In this document: positions 5,733 through 6,014 of the stretch, piece after piece
How the letters are laid out: every line of letters starts with the position of its first letter
Numbering within the stretch: the stretch's first letter is position 1
Assembly: GCA_002424495.1 (NCBI GenBank)
Contig: DIKH01000092.1
Coordinates: forward strand, 1 to 6,014
Length of the DNA: 6,014 nucleotides
From: Desulfobacteraceae bacterium UBA5623
GTDB lineage: Bacteria > Desulfobacterota > DSM-4660 > Desulfatiglandales > Desulfatiglandaceae
Reading direction: 5' to 3'
Notes under the pieces: generated by a model
Told to the model about the DNA's origin: nothing
What the model saw: only the letters and a program-made list of their open reading frames with translations
Databases searched by the model: none
Made by a program: the position numbers and the translations under genes

Positions 5733-5945
5733 TCATATAAGGGCTGCTTTTCCGTTGTGATTGGAGGAAACGCAGTCTTTTCTCCACAGGCATGCCTGCT
5801 CATAGCAGTAGTCCACCCTCTCCGTACCAAAACAGGGGATATTGTTTTCAGCCTGCTGAATAGCCTGAATCATGTCTTGCTTTTTCATCCGATAGGTGTT
5901 GATATCCATTTCCTTGGCTTTTTTTTTCACTTCGGCAACGTTCAT
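5733..5945 (-). CDS. Small SAP/Rho-N-like protein with four-cysteine C-terminus (70 aa)
   Basis: This 70-residue protein starts with a helix-extended loop-helix pattern typical of SAP or Rho N-terminal domains (residues 1-33: NVAEVKKKAKEMDIN, then MKKQDMIQAIQQAE), folds that usually bind nucleic acid. The second half holds four cysteines, Cys38, Cys47, Cys52 and Cys58 (spacing C-x8-C-x4-C-x5-C), within a conserved-looking CFGT...CLWRKDC block. I associate this layout with small proteins of deltaproteobacteria, from memory only. The cysteines could bind zinc or an Fe-S cluster, or form disulfides (inference). Ribosome binding is strong: AGGAGG ends 6 nt before the ATG. The response regulator follows 77 nt downstream on the same strand. 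No signal peptide is seen, so it should be cytoplasmic. Confidence 0.85.
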   Translation of the reverse strand: MNVAEVKKKAKEMDINTYRMKKQDMIQAIQQAENNIPCFGTERVDYCYEQACLWRKDCVSSNHNGKAALI

Positions 5946-6014
5946 CTGACACCTCCTTTATAGTATTGGTTCCATCTGATCACTTTATTTTTGGTTCGGT
6001 CTTGACAGCCCCAT

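Noticed and set aside
5655..5963. Plus-strand open frame of about 102 codons over the SAP-like gene
   Set aside because: It is antisense to a well-supported gene with a strong ribosome binding site and has no recognisable features of its own.
6002..6007. TTGACA on the plus strand as a promoter -35 element
   Set aside because: The expected -10 position lies beyond the end of the window, so it cannot be assessed.

Overview
The window holds six protein-coding genes on about 6 kb of moderate-GC bacterial DNA. The gene mix suggests an anaerobic deltaproteobacterium-like organism (Desulfobacterota or a relative). It includes a small SAP-like/Cys-rich protein of a kind I associate with that group, a Zn alcohol dehydrogenase of the GHQ/GFGASAH subgroup, a single-domain response regulator, a universal stress protein and a possible sigma-54 promoter. 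The taxonomic guess is inference and no marker gene is present. I saw no rRNA, tRNA, CRISPR array or mobile element.

Left part (36-3529, minus strand): a UspA-family universal stress protein is followed after 17 nt by a very large gene (1006 aa) of unknown function. They look like a two-gene operon. The large protein is the most unusual object in the window. It has a helical N-terminus, a region resembling a partly degenerate PHP phosphoesterase domain, an Asp/Pro-rich linker, a long soluble middle, about five membrane segments and a helical C-terminus. A candidate sigma-54 promoter lies ahead of the stress-protein gene.

Middle (3530-5206): a divergent 237-bp AT-rich intergenic region separates the stress operon from a plus-strand zinc-dependent alcohol dehydrogenase. 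After a 213-bp gap rich in dyad symmetry there is a small plus-strand gene (65 aa, unknown). That gap contains a perfect 12-bp palindrome and a perfect 12-bp inverted repeat bracketing a good sigma-70-like promoter.

Right part (5236-5945, minus strand): a 70-aa SAP/Rho-N-like protein with four cysteines precedes a stand-alone receiver-domain response regulator. A hairpin and short repeats lie in the 77-nt gap between them. The regulator gene ends convergently with the 65-aa gene, 29 bp away.

Functionally the region reads as stress, redox and signalling housekeeping of an accessory kind. The stress protein may be functionally tied to the large membrane protein by co-transcription. The dehydrogenase, the small protein and the receiver protein have no demonstrable shared pathway.
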